A stretch of DNA of 40,759 nucleotides, taken from the NCBI GenBank assembly GCA_949746255.1, contig CATKAP010000166.1:1-40759 (forward strand). The letters are read 5' to 3'. Below, in pieces: positions 10,401 to 21,188 of the stretch (its first letter is position 1; each line of letters starts with the position of its first letter). The DNA comes from an uncultured bacterium (GTDB lineage: Bacteria; Bacillota; Clostridia; Christensenellales; Borkfalkiaceae). The translations under genes and the position numbers were made by a program. Under the pieces are notes generated by a model, which ran no database searches, had not been told where the DNA came from, and saw only the letters and a program-made list of their open reading frames with translations.

Positions 10401-13400
10401 GGTTGACGTGGACGGTTGGGTTAACGGCGGAACCTTTGTTCTCGGCGATTATAAAGAGAGCGGTTACACAAAAACTCTTTCGGGTTGGACGGAAAACCTT
10501 TTACACGGCTCAACAGGTAAAAAGGTTTACGAAGCGCTTATATTCGGCGTAGTATATACTCCCTTGACCGACGGACATTCGATTACCGAACCCGAGCCTT
10601 CCCCGAACGGTTCGTTAATATTCAAGGACGCGGGAAAATACGTTATTACTCTTTCGCTTAAAGACGGTAACTACAAATGGTCTGAAGACCAGCCCGAAGG
10701 CAAAATAGAATTTACCGTTACGGTCGACCGCGCTTCCGTAGCAGAACCCGAACTTTCCGAAAGAGTAACATATAACGCGACTGCGCAGACGGTAATTATA
10801 AATAATTGGGCGGATATAAACGGTAAAGCGGAATATTCCGTAACGGGTGCGACGCTTGCGGCAAACGGAACGACGGTAACGCCTTCCGGCGGAACTTTTG
10901 CCGTTACTTTTGCGGGAGATTACAGCGTGGTATTCGTTCTTGCCGATTCCAACAATTACGGTTGGGGAGATGAAAAATCGGTAGATAACGTTACAAAAAC
11001 TTATACTGTTAATCAAGCCGACTTACAAGTCGTATGGAATACGGATAACGCCGATTTCGACGACGCTAACGCCGTTCAGAATATTGCGGCGAAAGCTTCG
11101 GTGAGCGGAGTTCCCGACGCGGATAAATTGATTGTCACGGATTTTGAAATATTCACCGACCCCGATTGTGCGCCTAATCATAAAATAGAAGCCGACCAAG
11201 TCACTTACGCGGGCGTATTTTATTTAAAGGTTTCGGCGTTCGGACTTAAAGACGGCGTAACTGATTTCAGCGCGGAAAACTATAAACTGAACTACGACGC
11301 GTCTAACGCGCAAACAAAACTTATTCTCACGTATATTATAAATTCGCAGGTTTTGGAGTTGCCCGTTCTGACGGCGGAAAATTATCCTACGGCAAGCGTT
11401 GATAATTCAGCCAATAGCGTTACGGCAATATATAAAGGTTTCGCGTATTTGCTGACAGAATTTTTCAAAGACGCAAACAAATACGTTGCGGGGGCGGACG
11501 GTTCTAAGAGCAGAATAGTTATTTCGGGCGGCGAACTCAAAGACGTAAAGGACGGCAATTATACGGTAACGGTTGCGCCCGCTGACGACTATGTTTGGAA
11601 AGACAGAGAAGGCGACGCGGCAACTCAGGCCATAACGTATATATTTATAATAGAAGAATACGAAATAGAATTCGTGTGGAAAACCACAGAGTTTGTTTAC
11701 GACGGAACGGCGAAAACGCCTGCCGCCGAAGCTTCCGGTCTTTTAGGCGACGATACCGCCGCGAACGTGGCGATAGACGTAAGCGCGAACGGCACGCAAG
11801 CGGGCGTTTACGATATAGCTTTTTCCGATTTGAGTTTAAGCGGAGCAAGAGCTCGTAACTATCGGTTAAAAACTGTTGCGGTAACGCAAAAATTTACTGT
11901 AAAAAGAGCAATCGTATCGGCTCCTGCGGCGGATAAGGACGGCGCGACTTTCAACGAAAAGAAGCAATCCGTTTCTTTCACTCTGCCTGCAAACGACGGC
12001 GTGTTCGGTTGGAGTTGGAATAACGTTTCGGTCGTTGCGACGGGAGCCGCTTCGGACGGCAGTTACGGGTATGAAAACGATTCGTTTACTTTCTATCATG
12101 CCGGCGCTTATACGGTGAGTTTTACCTTGCCGAACGGCAATTATTGTTGGACGGAATCACAACAGTCTGTGTTCGGCGGCGCGGATTACAGTTTGGTGCA
12201 TACTTATACTCTGAACGTTGATAAAATGAGCGTGGAAGCTCCCGCTTTGGGTGTAAACCGCGCTATCGAACTTGGAGACGGCGCGTTCGGCGGATTTACT
12301 CTCGAAAACGCCGCCGGAGTGAAAACTTTATACGCTTACGGAGAATACGACGGCGGGGCGTATACTGTTATTGAAGATTTTTTAAACGCAACGCTTTCGA
12401 GAAAGGTATATTTCGTTAAGCTTACTTTCTCTCCCGATACCGCAAAAGACGGTTTTATTCCCTTTGCGGAAGATTATTCGTGGGCTGTCAACGCCGTGGA
12501 TAGCAATCCCGACCAACCCGACGAAGCAAATAAAAAAGCATGGGGCTACCTTGCCTCCGCAGGCGGTACTTACGGCAAAACGGAAGGCGTAGAAATGTTC
12601 CTGTGTTTCGTCGTAACAAAAACCCAGGTGAGCGCGGAGTTCTCGGTTTCCGGATATACGTTCGGAGATAACGGTTTTTATAACGACGGCGGAACGATAA
12701 AATTCGATAAGAGTTTCTCCGGCGAAGGACTTACGTTTGAAAATATGTCGGAAACGGGATTCATTTTCGTAACCGACAACAAAGTTCCCGCTGACGCTAA
12801 TTATACGGTAACCGTAACTTTCTGTACGGATGCGGAAGGTAAAATTCCCGTTTCCTCCGATAATATGGTGAACGGTTTGCCTTGGGCACAGGGAGCTTAT
12901 TACGTAAAAATAGAAATCAACTTCCACGGAGCGGAAGAAGGGCTGGATTCCGATTATCAGGATTTTTCGCGGTTGCCTTCGTTTACTGTAGCGCCGCGTT
13001 CCGTTGAAACTGTTTGGGAAGATAAACCCGAATCCGTTTATAACGGCGCCCCTCAAAACCGTACGGCAAATGTTTCAAACGCTCGCTATTCTACGGAAGC
13101 TTGTCTTGAGGGCGAAACCCCCGTGCTTACAATTACTACTTCGGGCAACGGATTTAACGGAACGGGCAATCCCGTAAACGTAAATTATTCGGGAGGCGCG
13201 GTTTCCGCTTACGCCTTGCGTGTAACGGCTGTCGGGGGAAGCAATTATACGGTTACAGGCGGAATTAATCTCGAATCTTCGTTTAAAATAACTCCTATGG
13301 AACTTACGGTGAACGTAAAAGAAATTTCCGATTACGTTTACGGCGATTCGTTGGAAGTCTTGAAAAATTTGAATAAAGACAATTATTCGGATTATTACGA

Positions 13401-16400
13401 GGTCGCGGCAGGCACGGTATTTAACGACGAATTCGGTTGCATAGTAATAGAAATAGAAGGCGCGACCGACGAATACGGTTTGTATGAAGTGGGTGGTAGC
13501 TATACCGCGGTTCCCGCGCTTAAAAACGCTAACGGCAACTATACGCTTAACGCAATTTCGGCTTCCGCCGCCTTTGTTGTAAACAAACGCGAAATAACAG
13601 TTGAATTTACTGGAGTCGCGGAAAACGTTTACGGCGACGCGGTCGAACTGAACGTTGACGAAAAATTTACCGTCACGGGCGGTTTGGGATTGAACAGAAC
13701 TGCCGAAAACGTGTTCAAACTGTATTTGGAAAATTCGGATAGCGTCCGCGCGGACGACGGCAACGTAACGGCGAAAGCGGGAGAGTATCTTGTAAAACTC
13801 GATAATCTCGACCAAAACAATTACACCGTTAATTTCACCGATACCGCGTACATAATCAAAAAAGCGCAGATTACCTCGGCGATTGCCGACGGATATACGG
13901 GCGATTACGACGGTGAAGCGCACGAAGCGATAATAAATTATTCGGCTTCGGTTGTAAACGGCGCTACGGTAAATCCTCTTACATGGTATATCGCCAAAGT
14001 CGATACTGAAGACTACGTGGAAGTTTCTCGGGGAAAGATAACCGACGTGGGAGACGGCGGCGAATACAAAGTAAAGGTTTCCGCGCCCAATCACGAGGAT
14101 AAAATTTTAGAACATACGGTAAACGTTACCGTCAATAAAATTAACGTTACCGTTTCGGTAAATATCGATATATTTTACGGCGAAGCGGGACCTGAAGCTC
14201 ACGGCGAGTCAAGCGGAAAATATTTTAAACAGTCGTTCGACGAGCTTGTAAAATCTGACGGTATATATACCGTAACGGGTTTCGTCGCGGGCGACGAAAC
14301 CGCTTTCAGGGCGGGCACGCTTAAAGGATTAACGAATAACAACGGCTTCTCGTACGGCTACGCTTCGGGCGTAACCTATACGCAGGGTGTAAGCGGGAAA
14401 GGAGACTACGCGCTTGTATTCGACTGCGGCCCGCTTACCGCGGAAAACTATAATTTTGTAGGCGGCGCGGGCAGACTCCGCGTAGAACCGCTTCCAGTTA
14501 CCGTTAAGATAAACAATCTTTCGGCGGCGTACAATCAAAATAATCCGCCCGCGGTTGAAACGGCTGTAGGCGAAATAACCACCGCGCAAACGTCTGTATA
14601 CGACGGAAGTTTAATAATTATATACGGCGTTGAAACAAAGGCGAATATAGTTACGGTTTCTACGGACGCGTTGACGTCGGTTACGGGCAGAACAACCAAT
14701 AACGCGGCTGCGTACGGAATTAATCCTTCCTCGGTGGACGGCAACCGTTATTCGGTAACATATTCCTTTGAAGACGGCGCTACTCGTGCTACATACACTA
14801 TAATTCGCGCTGACAACGAATTTAACGGCGACTACGGTTTATTCGAAAACGCCGTATCTTATGACGAAGCTTTGAATTCCGGTTCCGAAAAATCGTGGGT
14901 TTACGGCGACTACGAAGCTTCGCATTTGGACGGATACAATCCGGATGGCAATCACAAAACCGTTGAAGCCGCTTTCCTGTACGACGAGGAAAACGCGGAA
15001 GCAATTTACGAAATTTATAAAGACGGCTCGTCCTCGCCTTTGGATACGGCGGAAAGTCTTTCCGCATTGTTTGCAAAGGTATGGGCGGCGAAAGGTTTCG
15101 GCGCAGGGGATTACTGTGTAAGCATAACTTTCCCCGCGGGCGATAACTATAAAGAATTTACCGCGGAAAGATACTTCCGCATAGCGAAACAAGAGGTGAC
15201 GGTAACCGCGGGAGACCGTGCCGTTATTTACGGTGAAGAACTTTCCGAACTTTCCGGCGGGAATGTGAGCGCAAGCTTGTTCCCTTTTAGCGTTTCGGGT
15301 CTCGTTAAAAACGGCGGTATATCGGACGATTTAAATAATGTAGTGGCTTTCGAACTTGTCACCGATTATTCTGCCGGCGCGAAAGTCAATGCTGAATATA
15401 AAATTTTTGTAAAGAACGCAGTTTATCCCGAAAACGGGAATTACGTTTATCAAGCCGATAACTATGAGGTAACTTTTATAGACGGCTCTGTTACCGTAGA
15501 AAAGAGAACGGTAAAAATCAGCGTTGACGCCAAAGAAAATTACTTCGATTTGTACGATAACGACAAAACGGATAAGGTTGACGTCAGAAAAGAACTTACT
15601 TTCAGAGTTAAAGAAAATTCTTTCTATTCTGGTGATTTGAACATGGGTTCGCTGGTCTTAAACAATCCTTACGGGGTTAGCGTGCAAAAAGTGTTCGCTC
15701 TTCAAACGCACGCGTTCGATTCGTTTAATCTTAACGGTACGGCGTACGCAACCAACGCCGCGGGAGAATACGCTATTTACGCGGTGTTCAACGCCGGCGA
15801 TTTCGGCGGCAATTATAACTTAGTAATAGACGGCGACAGAAATTATTCCGGGGACGGCGCGATAACGAACGGCGACGGTTCGTTCAACGCGGGTACGTTT
15901 ACTATAGAAAAAGCGCGTGTAACGCTCGGGGATATACAAACTTTTTATAAAGACGGCGGCGAGTATATTTTGTACTCCGACGGCAACGACAGAACTTACG
16001 ACAATAAAAATAAATATCTTATGCCCACTACTGTCGGAGACCTTATTTCGGAAAACAAAATCGAAATAGTTTATACCTATTACGAACAAATCGAAGGCGT
16101 ATATACTGAAATTTCCGAAGCTCCCAAAGAAGCCGGCAATTACAGAGTAAATTTCTCGTTCAATAACGAAAATTATGTTTCCACTACGGCGCAGCAAACT
16201 TTAATTATCGCGCCTAAGACTTTGAATATACAATATTCGGTTTCGGATAACGTTTCCTGGGGCAGCGACCATGTGTATAAAGGCAGTGATTATTCATTCT
16301 ACATAACCTTCCAGGGAGTCATAGACGGAGGGGAAACTCTTGAAAAAATCAAGGCGGAATTTACGGGCGAAAATCGCGGCACGGGTTTTGTAATTCCTTC

Positions 16401-19400
16401 GGACGGCAACAATGTTTTGGAATGTAAAGCTGTAAACGCGGGCAGATACGAATTTTCCATGGACTTCGGCGGAATCAGAAATTATTCACTCAGTTCTTAT
16501 ACGGACGGATTTACCATTAATAAGCGCGTGCTTACCGTCTCCGCGGTTAACAGCGACGTGCAGTACGGTACCAGAATAGAAAACATCGATAACCTTAAAG
16601 TCACTTACAGCGGAGCAATTCCCTCGGGAATGACGGCGGAAGAATTTTACGCTCAGGAAATTTTGAAAGGACTTGCCGATCCCGCGGACGTAACGTGCAG
16701 CGTGGAAAATTATTCGTATAAGGACGTGGGAGGAACGTTTGTTATAAAGGTAAACGCCTCAAGCGTAACTCAGACCACGGAAAACTTTGAAATTCATACC
16801 GTTAACGGAACCTTGACCGTAATCAAAAGGGCGTTAACCGTCAATATAATCGGTTGGGGAGATATCGAAGGAACAGACAATCGCGGCGAGCCCTGGTCGG
16901 GTATTAGCAGACCCTATGGAACGGCGGACCACCAAAAAGAGCTCAACGACGAATTGGCGTCAGACCCTCAGAAATTTATAATGCTGAACGTAGACACCGT
17001 TGACGTGGGTCCTTTTGACGGTATGGACACGGACGAATGCTGCCGTGCGCTTAAAATCAGGCTCACCATAAGCTCGGGAGCAAAGGACGCGGGCGATTAC
17101 GGTATGATACCCACGTGCGAAAACGGCAATTTAAACGTCACGTTTAAAAATTACGGCGACGAGGATATAACCGAGATAGGCGACTATAACGACGCAAGAC
17201 TTCCCAAATACAATATTGCAAAACTTAAACTTAAAGTAAAGGTCGCGCCCGCAGGCACAATAAACTATAATTACGGAAATTCTTTTAACGTAGTTTACGG
17301 CGCCGCCGCCGATTTCAATTCCGATTATTCGCTTATTTTCGACGGCTGGCACACGGGCGAAGGCAATTATTCGGGCAATATAAGCGCGGGCGCGCAGGGT
17401 TCGCTTGTCGCCGTTGCGCAGGCTTTGAAGGAAGGCGCAGTTTACGAGGCGTGGACGCATATAGCGGGGGACGTATTTAAGATAAAGCCCGTTATTTCCG
17501 GAATAACTTTCACCAATTACGATATAGTTTCCGAAGAGGTTTCGTTTACGGTGGTTTCGCGCACTATAAGCGCCGAAGCCAACGACGGCGTTTACGAAAA
17601 ATCCGACGAGGGGTACAATCACGGCGGCGACGGCGCGGAAAAGGCGGCGGTAATAACGTTTACGGACTTTGAAGGTAACAGATATGACAACGCGCTTACC
17701 CAAACGGTTTTCAACCGCGAATACTATAAGGACGGCGTAAATGTCGGCGTGCCTAAAAATGCCGGCGACTATACGGTGAAAATCGTCATTGATAAAAACG
17801 TTAACGGCAAATATAACTTTATATTCGAAGGCAATAAAGACAATTCAACCGTAAGTTACAAAATAAATAAAAAATCTTTAGGACTTTCCGTTGTAACCAC
17901 TTCCGTGGATTATAAGGAGGGAACGGAGAAGGTAAAAACCGTAAACGGATTCATTTCTGATATTATGGACGTGGTAACCTTTACGCGCACGGGTAACGAC
18001 GGCATAGTTAAGGATTTGGGTAAAAATTTCGAAGACGGACTTATGCTTGCGCCAGATACCCTCGGAAGATATACTGTAACTTTCCGTTTTAATCCTACCG
18101 CTGAAAATAATTACGGATGGAATGGCGGCGAGGAACAGGTTACTCTTACTTTCTGGGTGGTAAACGCCGACAATAAAATCGAAATTGCCGGACTTACCAT
18201 AAACGGTTGGAGCTTCGGCGGAACGGCAAATCAACCTACCGCCACGCTTAAACCCGCCGGTTCGTCGGGAACTATTTCCTATGCGTATGCAAAGGTTAAC
18301 AAAACATATTGGGATAAGATAACCGCAGAGGGCGAATTGAGTGATATTTCTTCTCTCGGACTTACGGTTTATAATTTCACCGATATACCTTACGACGCGG
18401 GGTGGTACGTTGTAAAAGCAAGTTTACCCGCGCAGGAAAACGCCGACGGCGAGGAAATTACTCCCGAAGTCAGAGCATACTATGTGTTCCGCATAAGCCG
18501 GGCAATGGTAGGCGCGCCTTCGTTCGGAATAATACTTTCGGGAGAAAACGCGAACGTAACGTATACGGGCGAAAGGCTTTCAACCGAAGTGGTTTACAAT
18601 ACCGACCAACTCAATATAATCTACGGCGGAACAAGGGAACCTCTGGCGGGCGGCGCCAGGCTGTTTGCTTTAAACAAAGGCGTTTACACCGCTTCGTTCG
18701 GAATTGTAAATACTGATAATTTCACCTGGGCGGACGATATAGACCTCGAAGCGCTCGCGGCGGGAACGAACGGTCATCTTTCCGTTGAATGGAGCGGGGA
18801 AGGCGAAAGCAAAAGGCTTGTATTTACGCAGACCGTGGACGCGGCCACTGATAACGCCGTGGAATGGCTGACGGAAAACATAACGGCGGTATACGGCGAC
18901 GCATTCGACGCGCCCAACGCTCAATCTAATAAATACGCCGACTCAATCGTAATCATAGAATACGCTTTACAGGGAACCGACGTTTGGAAAACTTCTGTTT
19001 CGGACGCGGGAGTTTACCGCATACGCGCAACCGTAAGTTCGCGCGACGACAACTTTAACACCGCTTCCGACGACGGTATAACTCTTACGATAAACAAAAG
19101 AGAACTTTCGGTTACGGTCAACGGCGTAATCAGTTACGGCCAGGCGTTTGTAACAAACGGATTTACTTACCGTATCAACGGCTTCCTTGCAGGCGCTACC
19201 GAGGCCAACAGTTTTGAAAAAACGGATAACGGATTGGGCGGAACGGGCGTCAGATTCAAGCTCGCTCAAACCGTTGAAAACGAAAACCGTCTTTCGGCAG
19301 GTAAATATGCTTTAACTTTGGAAGGCGAAACCGAAGTGGCGGGACTTTTATCCAAAAACTACAAACTTCCCGTATCGGCGGTAAGCGGAACTTTAACCGT

Positions 19401-21186
19401 AAACAAATCCGCAATCGCGGTTAAAATAGGCTCGGTAAATTCATTCTACCGCGAAAATATAAATCTTGATTCGGCTTACGAAGGTATGCGCGTCGTTTCC
19501 GGTTCGTTTGCGGCGTGGGACGACGGAGCGGATTTTGAAAACTTGCTTAAAATCAAACTTAAAACGGAAGCTCAAACGGTCAACGGCGTTTATAAAAACG
19601 TAGGCAACTACGAAATAACCGAAGAGAGCTGGTCAAGCGAAAATTACGAAGTTACTTTCTATGCCGGCACTTACAGAATAGACGCTTTGGAAATAAATGT
19701 TGAAGTCGGTTCCGGCGGCGGCGTTTACGGCGGTGAAATCAAAGGCGTAGAAGTCGAAAAAGTTTATAAAATAGTCAACGGCGTAAAAACTGAAATTAAC
19801 TTTACCGAATACGGTTTGGAACTTCTTTGCGAATATGTGGGAAAAACTAACGGCAATGCGGAATACGTTTCCACGGAACGTCCGTCGGAAGCCGGAACAT
19901 ACTCGGCTACGGTAAAATGCTCCGACTCAAATTATAATCTTACGGGCGCGGCAAGCGTTCCGTTCGTAATAGAAAAACGCGAGATAGACGCCGGTAAACT
20001 GATAATCGAGCACGGCGTTTACAACGGAAAAGCCCAGTCGCCGCATATAACCGATAATTTTTTCAACGTCAACGGCGAAGAAGTTTACGAAGCGGTTCCC
20101 CATACGGGCGAATGGATAAACGCGGGAGATTATACGATAACTTTGCGCATGACGGATTTCAATAATATGAAATGGAAATCTGTGGACGTGCGCGACCGCG
20201 AACTTACTTTTACAATAGATAAGGCGGAAAACGCTCTTACAGGTAATATAACTATAGAGAATTGGGTTTACAGACAGTACGACGAAATTAAAAACGCTCC
20301 AAAAGCTGTCGTGAAGTTCGGTACGCCGCTGTTTGTTTATTCCGATAGTAAGAACGGACCGTTCCTTCCCGGCGCCCCGCGGTTCGACGAGGCGGGAACT
20401 TATTGGGTAAGTCTTACCGTTTCCGCGGATACTAACGGCAATTATTACGAACTTCCCTATACTCGCATTCAACCTGTGGAATTTAAAATTACACCGGTAT
20501 TGTTAACCGCGCCTGAGATAAAAGTAATTTCCGACGGCGAAGGTAAAAACGATACTTATACCGGCGGAGAACTCCGCGCCGAAGTTTTGGGTTACGACAC
20601 TTCGAGAATGCAGATAGTATACGACAGGGTAAGCAATTTGAGCGACGGCATATGGGTAAACGCGACTAATGCGGGCACGTATACCGTAAAGTTTAAACTT
20701 AACGATTCGCGCAATTACGCTTGGGAGGACGGTACCGAAACGGACGGTGAAAATTATGCCGTTTACGAGTGGAAAGTGGCGCGTAAGCGCGTCGCCAAAC
20801 CGGAAGCGGACAATAGGCTGTTCATGGTCGACGGCTCGGTAATTACCTATATACCCTTAGGCTTTGACGCGGATATAATGGACATCAGGGATAACGAAGC
20901 CGGTTACGGCGGAGATTTTACCGCTGTAATATCGTTGAAGGATACGCAGAACTATATGTGGAGCGACGGTACCGACGCCGAGTTCGGAATAAAATGGACT
21001 GTGTTGGGCGTAAGCACCGTATTCACGGTAATTATGTGTTCTCTCGGCGGCGGCTGTCTTGTGGCGTGCGGCGCGGCGCTGGCTCAGTTTGTGGCGTTCA
21101 GAAAGAAAAAAGCCGCTGAAGCCGAAGGTCCTGAGGACGAAGGTGCGGACGGCGACGGCGACAAAAAAAGCGGGGAGGTAAAGTAA
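7483..21186 (+). CDS. Giant MBG/YDG-type Ig-like repeat surface protein with signal peptide and C-terminal TM anchor
   Basis: Start re-assigned to ATG 7483, preceded by RBS ACGGAGGGGAGT. It begins MLYYKKVRKLLVCALLAICLLLFPIALNG (signal). Many MBG-like modules (DYVYGDSLEVL, ENVYGDAVEL, RAVIYGEELSEL, ANYTLN...F.V.KR). The C-term TM is STVFTVIMCSLGGGCLVACGAALAQFVAF, then a charged tail. The ORF track starts at 7411. Confidence 0.92.
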   Translation: MLYYKKVRKLLVCALLAICLLLFPIALNGLTDINGDIAEAAGAFRTYTLINVELADESYRPYAGLTTVAGLKKNLVVKGTTNGNQEFTDNDTYVLFSEEYEVRINGELKDDAYVIGSGDAEENILTLTVVCGSLTSDILLPLSDDAPDLTGEVSFTVENGSLTDDYNAENLYKVLTVKAGETVLTPDLYTVEMEDIYGKSSAEITVNVNGKTAVKTVSVRAAELKGVDLRVKPEFSLTGGRYKDKDGRDAFIQGANPEGVFKNLDVVAIFENGRKTLSLTFNSQNNLVGAETGETVSSNLTGSAGETENFTVTVERNGRYATSSSLTITFAKTEIIKIAVNKKALDEWNERNRGTENLKPYTTLDLVNMAGDDNTPVFKLLRNDGGEEAVTSSNIKVDGSLAPDAATADANPSVYQKDIKIVTTDGTVSSEPVTIKYINFALPDSLQIEGDFATQIKHHDADMSGLTLVLSYKVGPRTYPASVPLIDYEKYVTPTIYKGDEVQNKILTDSDYLQLSINYNGKTAEKSGDITPVDDRIILPMTDVSTITYSEGCAKTFENFQSDKMRIEVFIDENCMVPAESGAYSVNGGKVSFNGGGSYYIKVSLNATGGRIQAADGVLYPEEEFILYYEGTTPSGITLAGNGRSAVYAIRINKGILAVNLAVKDEAAEIYYGDNLRGLINVTGTSNGRTSALDSLNVKYKLVLVRKGAAFDYDNCTYLNYTEPLKVNAGIYTVYAVSEETEAYLAGKVRSNKSIEITVLPKELDASNLVASVEYARKAYELKEFVSYDGFAGGETADNALEIKGKTNSSGVTVEELRFADTYDVIVGIKQNGETDEYNYNYIWSDKTYTDKTVSVEITKKQFKGFGATLAENQKSFYFGETSTAPEAYISGGDDAYFTVNAAQYFKIDGASETLVTEADFSKWGIGVYKIKYSVTPVYIDGEGNVDGVPNDFVLPAAEAEFEITAAVISPVTVDVDGWVNGGTFVLGDYKESGYTKTLSGWTENLLHGSTGKKVYEALIFGVVYTPLTDGHSITEPEPSPNGSLIFKDAGKYVITLSLKDGNYKWSEDQPEGKIEFTVTVDRASVAEPELSERVTYNATAQTVIINNWADINGKAEYSVTGATLAANGTTVTPSGGTFAVTFAGDYSVVFVLADSNNYGWGDEKSVDNVTKTYTVNQADLQVVWNTDNADFDDANAVQNIAAKASVSGVPDADKLIVTDFEIFTDPDCAPNHKIEADQVTYAGVFYLKVSAFGLKDGVTDFSAENYKLNYDASNAQTKLILTYIINSQVLELPVLTAENYPTASVDNSANSVTAIYKGFAYLLTEFFKDANKYVAGADGSKSRIVISGGELKDVKDGNYTVTVAPADDYVWKDREGDAATQAITYIFIIEEYEIEFVWKTTEFVYDGTAKTPAAEASGLLGDDTAANVAIDVSANGTQAGVYDIAFSDLSLSGARARNYRLKTVAVTQKFTVKRAIVSAPAADKDGATFNEKKQSVSFTLPANDGVFGWSWNNVSVVATGAASDGSYGYENDSFTFYHAGAYTVSFTLPNGNYCWTESQQSVFGGADYSLVHTYTLNVDKMSVEAPALGVNRAIELGDGAFGGFTLENAAGVKTLYAYGEYDGGAYTVIEDFLNATLSRKVYFVKLTFSPDTAKDGFIPFAEDYSWAVNAVDSNPDQPDEANKKAWGYLASAGGTYGKTEGVEMFLCFVVTKTQVSAEFSVSGYTFGDNGFYNDGGTIKFDKSFSGEGLTFENMSETGFIFVTDNKVPADANYTVTVTFCTDAEGKIPVSSDNMVNGLPWAQGAYYVKIEINFHGAEEGLDSDYQDFSRLPSFTVAPRSVETVWEDKPESVYNGAPQNRTANVSNARYSTEACLEGETPVLTITTSGNGFNGTGNPVNVNYSGGAVSAYALRVTAVGGSNYTVTGGINLESSFKITPMELTVNVKEISDYVYGDSLEVLKNLNKDNYSDYYEVAAGTVFNDEFGCIVIEIEGATDEYGLYEVGGSYTAVPALKNANGNYTLNAISASAAFVVNKREITVEFTGVAENVYGDAVELNVDEKFTVTGGLGLNRTAENVFKLYLENSDSVRADDGNVTAKAGEYLVKLDNLDQNNYTVNFTDTAYIIKKAQITSAIADGYTGDYDGEAHEAIINYSASVVNGATVNPLTWYIAKVDTEDYVEVSRGKITDVGDGGEYKVKVSAPNHEDKILEHTVNVTVNKINVTVSVNIDIFYGEAGPEAHGESSGKYFKQSFDELVKSDGIYTVTGFVAGDETAFRAGTLKGLTNNNGFSYGYASGVTYTQGVSGKGDYALVFDCGPLTAENYNFVGGAGRLRVEPLPVTVKINNLSAAYNQNNPPAVETAVGEITTAQTSVYDGSLIIIYGVETKANIVTVSTDALTSVTGRTTNNAAAYGINPSSVDGNRYSVTYSFEDGATRATYTIIRADNEFNGDYGLFENAVSYDEALNSGSEKSWVYGDYEASHLDGYNPDGNHKTVEAAFLYDEENAEAIYEIYKDGSSSPLDTAESLSALFAKVWAAKGFGAGDYCVSITFPAGDNYKEFTAERYFRIAKQEVTVTAGDRAVIYGEELSELSGGNVSASLFPFSVSGLVKNGGISDDLNNVVAFELVTDYSAGAKVNAEYKIFVKNAVYPENGNYVYQADNYEVTFIDGSVTVEKRTVKISVDAKENYFDLYDNDKTDKVDVRKELTFRVKENSFYSGDLNMGSLVLNNPYGVSVQKVFALQTHAFDSFNLNGTAYATNAAGEYAIYAVFNAGDFGGNYNLVIDGDRNYSGDGAITNGDGSFNAGTFTIEKARVTLGDIQTFYKDGGEYILYSDGNDRTYDNKNKYLMPTTVGDLISENKIEIVYTYYEQIEGVYTEISEAPKEAGNYRVNFSFNNENYVSTTAQQTLIIAPKTLNIQYSVSDNVSWGSDHVYKGSDYSFYITFQGVIDGGETLEKIKAEFTGENRGTGFVIPSDGNNVLECKAVNAGRYEFSMDFGGIRNYSLSSYTDGFTINKRVLTVSAVNSDVQYGTRIENIDNLKVTYSGAIPSGMTAEEFYAQEILKGLADPADVTCSVENYSYKDVGGTFVIKVNASSVTQTTENFEIHTVNGTLTVIKRALTVNIIGWGDIEGTDNRGEPWSGISRPYGTADHQKELNDELASDPQKFIMLNVDTVDVGPFDGMDTDECCRALKIRLTISSGAKDAGDYGMIPTCENGNLNVTFKNYGDEDITEIGDYNDARLPKYNIAKLKLKVKVAPAGTINYNYGNSFNVVYGAAADFNSDYSLIFDGWHTGEGNYSGNISAGAQGSLVAVAQALKEGAVYEAWTHIAGDVFKIKPVISGITFTNYDIVSEEVSFTVVSRTISAEANDGVYEKSDEGYNHGGDGAEKAAVITFTDFEGNRYDNALTQTVFNREYYKDGVNVGVPKNAGDYTVKIVIDKNVNGKYNFIFEGNKDNSTVSYKINKKSLGLSVVTTSVDYKEGTEKVKTVNGFISDIMDVVTFTRTGNDGIVKDLGKNFEDGLMLAPDTLGRYTVTFRFNPTAENNYGWNGGEEQVTLTFWVVNADNKIEIAGLTINGWSFGGTANQPTATLKPAGSSGTISYAYAKVNKTYWDKITAEGELSDISSLGLTVYNFTDIPYDAGWYVVKASLPAQENADGEEITPEVRAYYVFRISRAMVGAPSFGIILSGENANVTYTGERLSTEVVYNTDQLNIIYGGTREPLAGGARLFALNKGVYTASFGIVNTDNFTWADDIDLEALAAGTNGHLSVEWSGEGESKRLVFTQTVDAATDNAVEWLTENITAVYGDAFDAPNAQSNKYADSIVIIEYALQGTDVWKTSVSDAGVYRIRATVSSRDDNFNTASDDGITLTINKRELSVTVNGVISYGQAFVTNGFTYRINGFLAGATEANSFEKTDNGLGGTGVRFKLAQTVENENRLSAGKYALTLEGETEVAGLLSKNYKLPVSAVSGTLTVNKSAIAVKIGSVNSFYRENINLDSAYEGMRVVSGSFAAWDDGADFENLLKIKLKTEAQTVNGVYKNVGNYEITEESWSSENYEVTFYAGTYRIDALEINVEVGSGGGVYGGEIKGVEVEKVYKIVNGVKTEINFTEYGLELLCEYVGKTNGNAEYVSTERPSEAGTYSATVKCSDSNYNLTGAASVPFVIEKREIDAGKLIIEHGVYNGKAQSPHITDNFFNVNGEEVYEAVPHTGEWINAGDYTITLRMTDFNNMKWKSVDVRDRELTFTIDKAENALTGNITIENWVYRQYDEIKNAPKAVVKFGTPLFVYSDSKNGPFLPGAPRFDEAGTYWVSLTVSADTNGNYYELPYTRIQPVEFKITPVLLTAPEIKVISDGEGKNDTYTGGELRAEVLGYDTSRMQIVYDRVSNLSDGIWVNATNAGTYTVKFKLNDSRNYAWEDGTETDGENYAVYEWKVARKRVAKPEADNRLFMVDGSVITYIPLGFDADIMDIRDNEAGYGGDFTAVISLKDTQNYMWSDGTDAEFGIKWTVLGVSTVFTVIMCSLGGGCLVACGAALAQFVAFRKKKAAEAEGPEDEGADGDGDKKSGEVK

Positions 21187-21188
21187 TT

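Noticed and set aside
13075-14094. 339-aa antisense ORF (and 12382-13056, 17131-17703, 19927-20472 on the - strand)
   Set aside because: Lies fully opposite the giant MBG frame; Y/R/V/F-rich shadow composition with no RBS or domain. The MBG frame is clearly the coding one.
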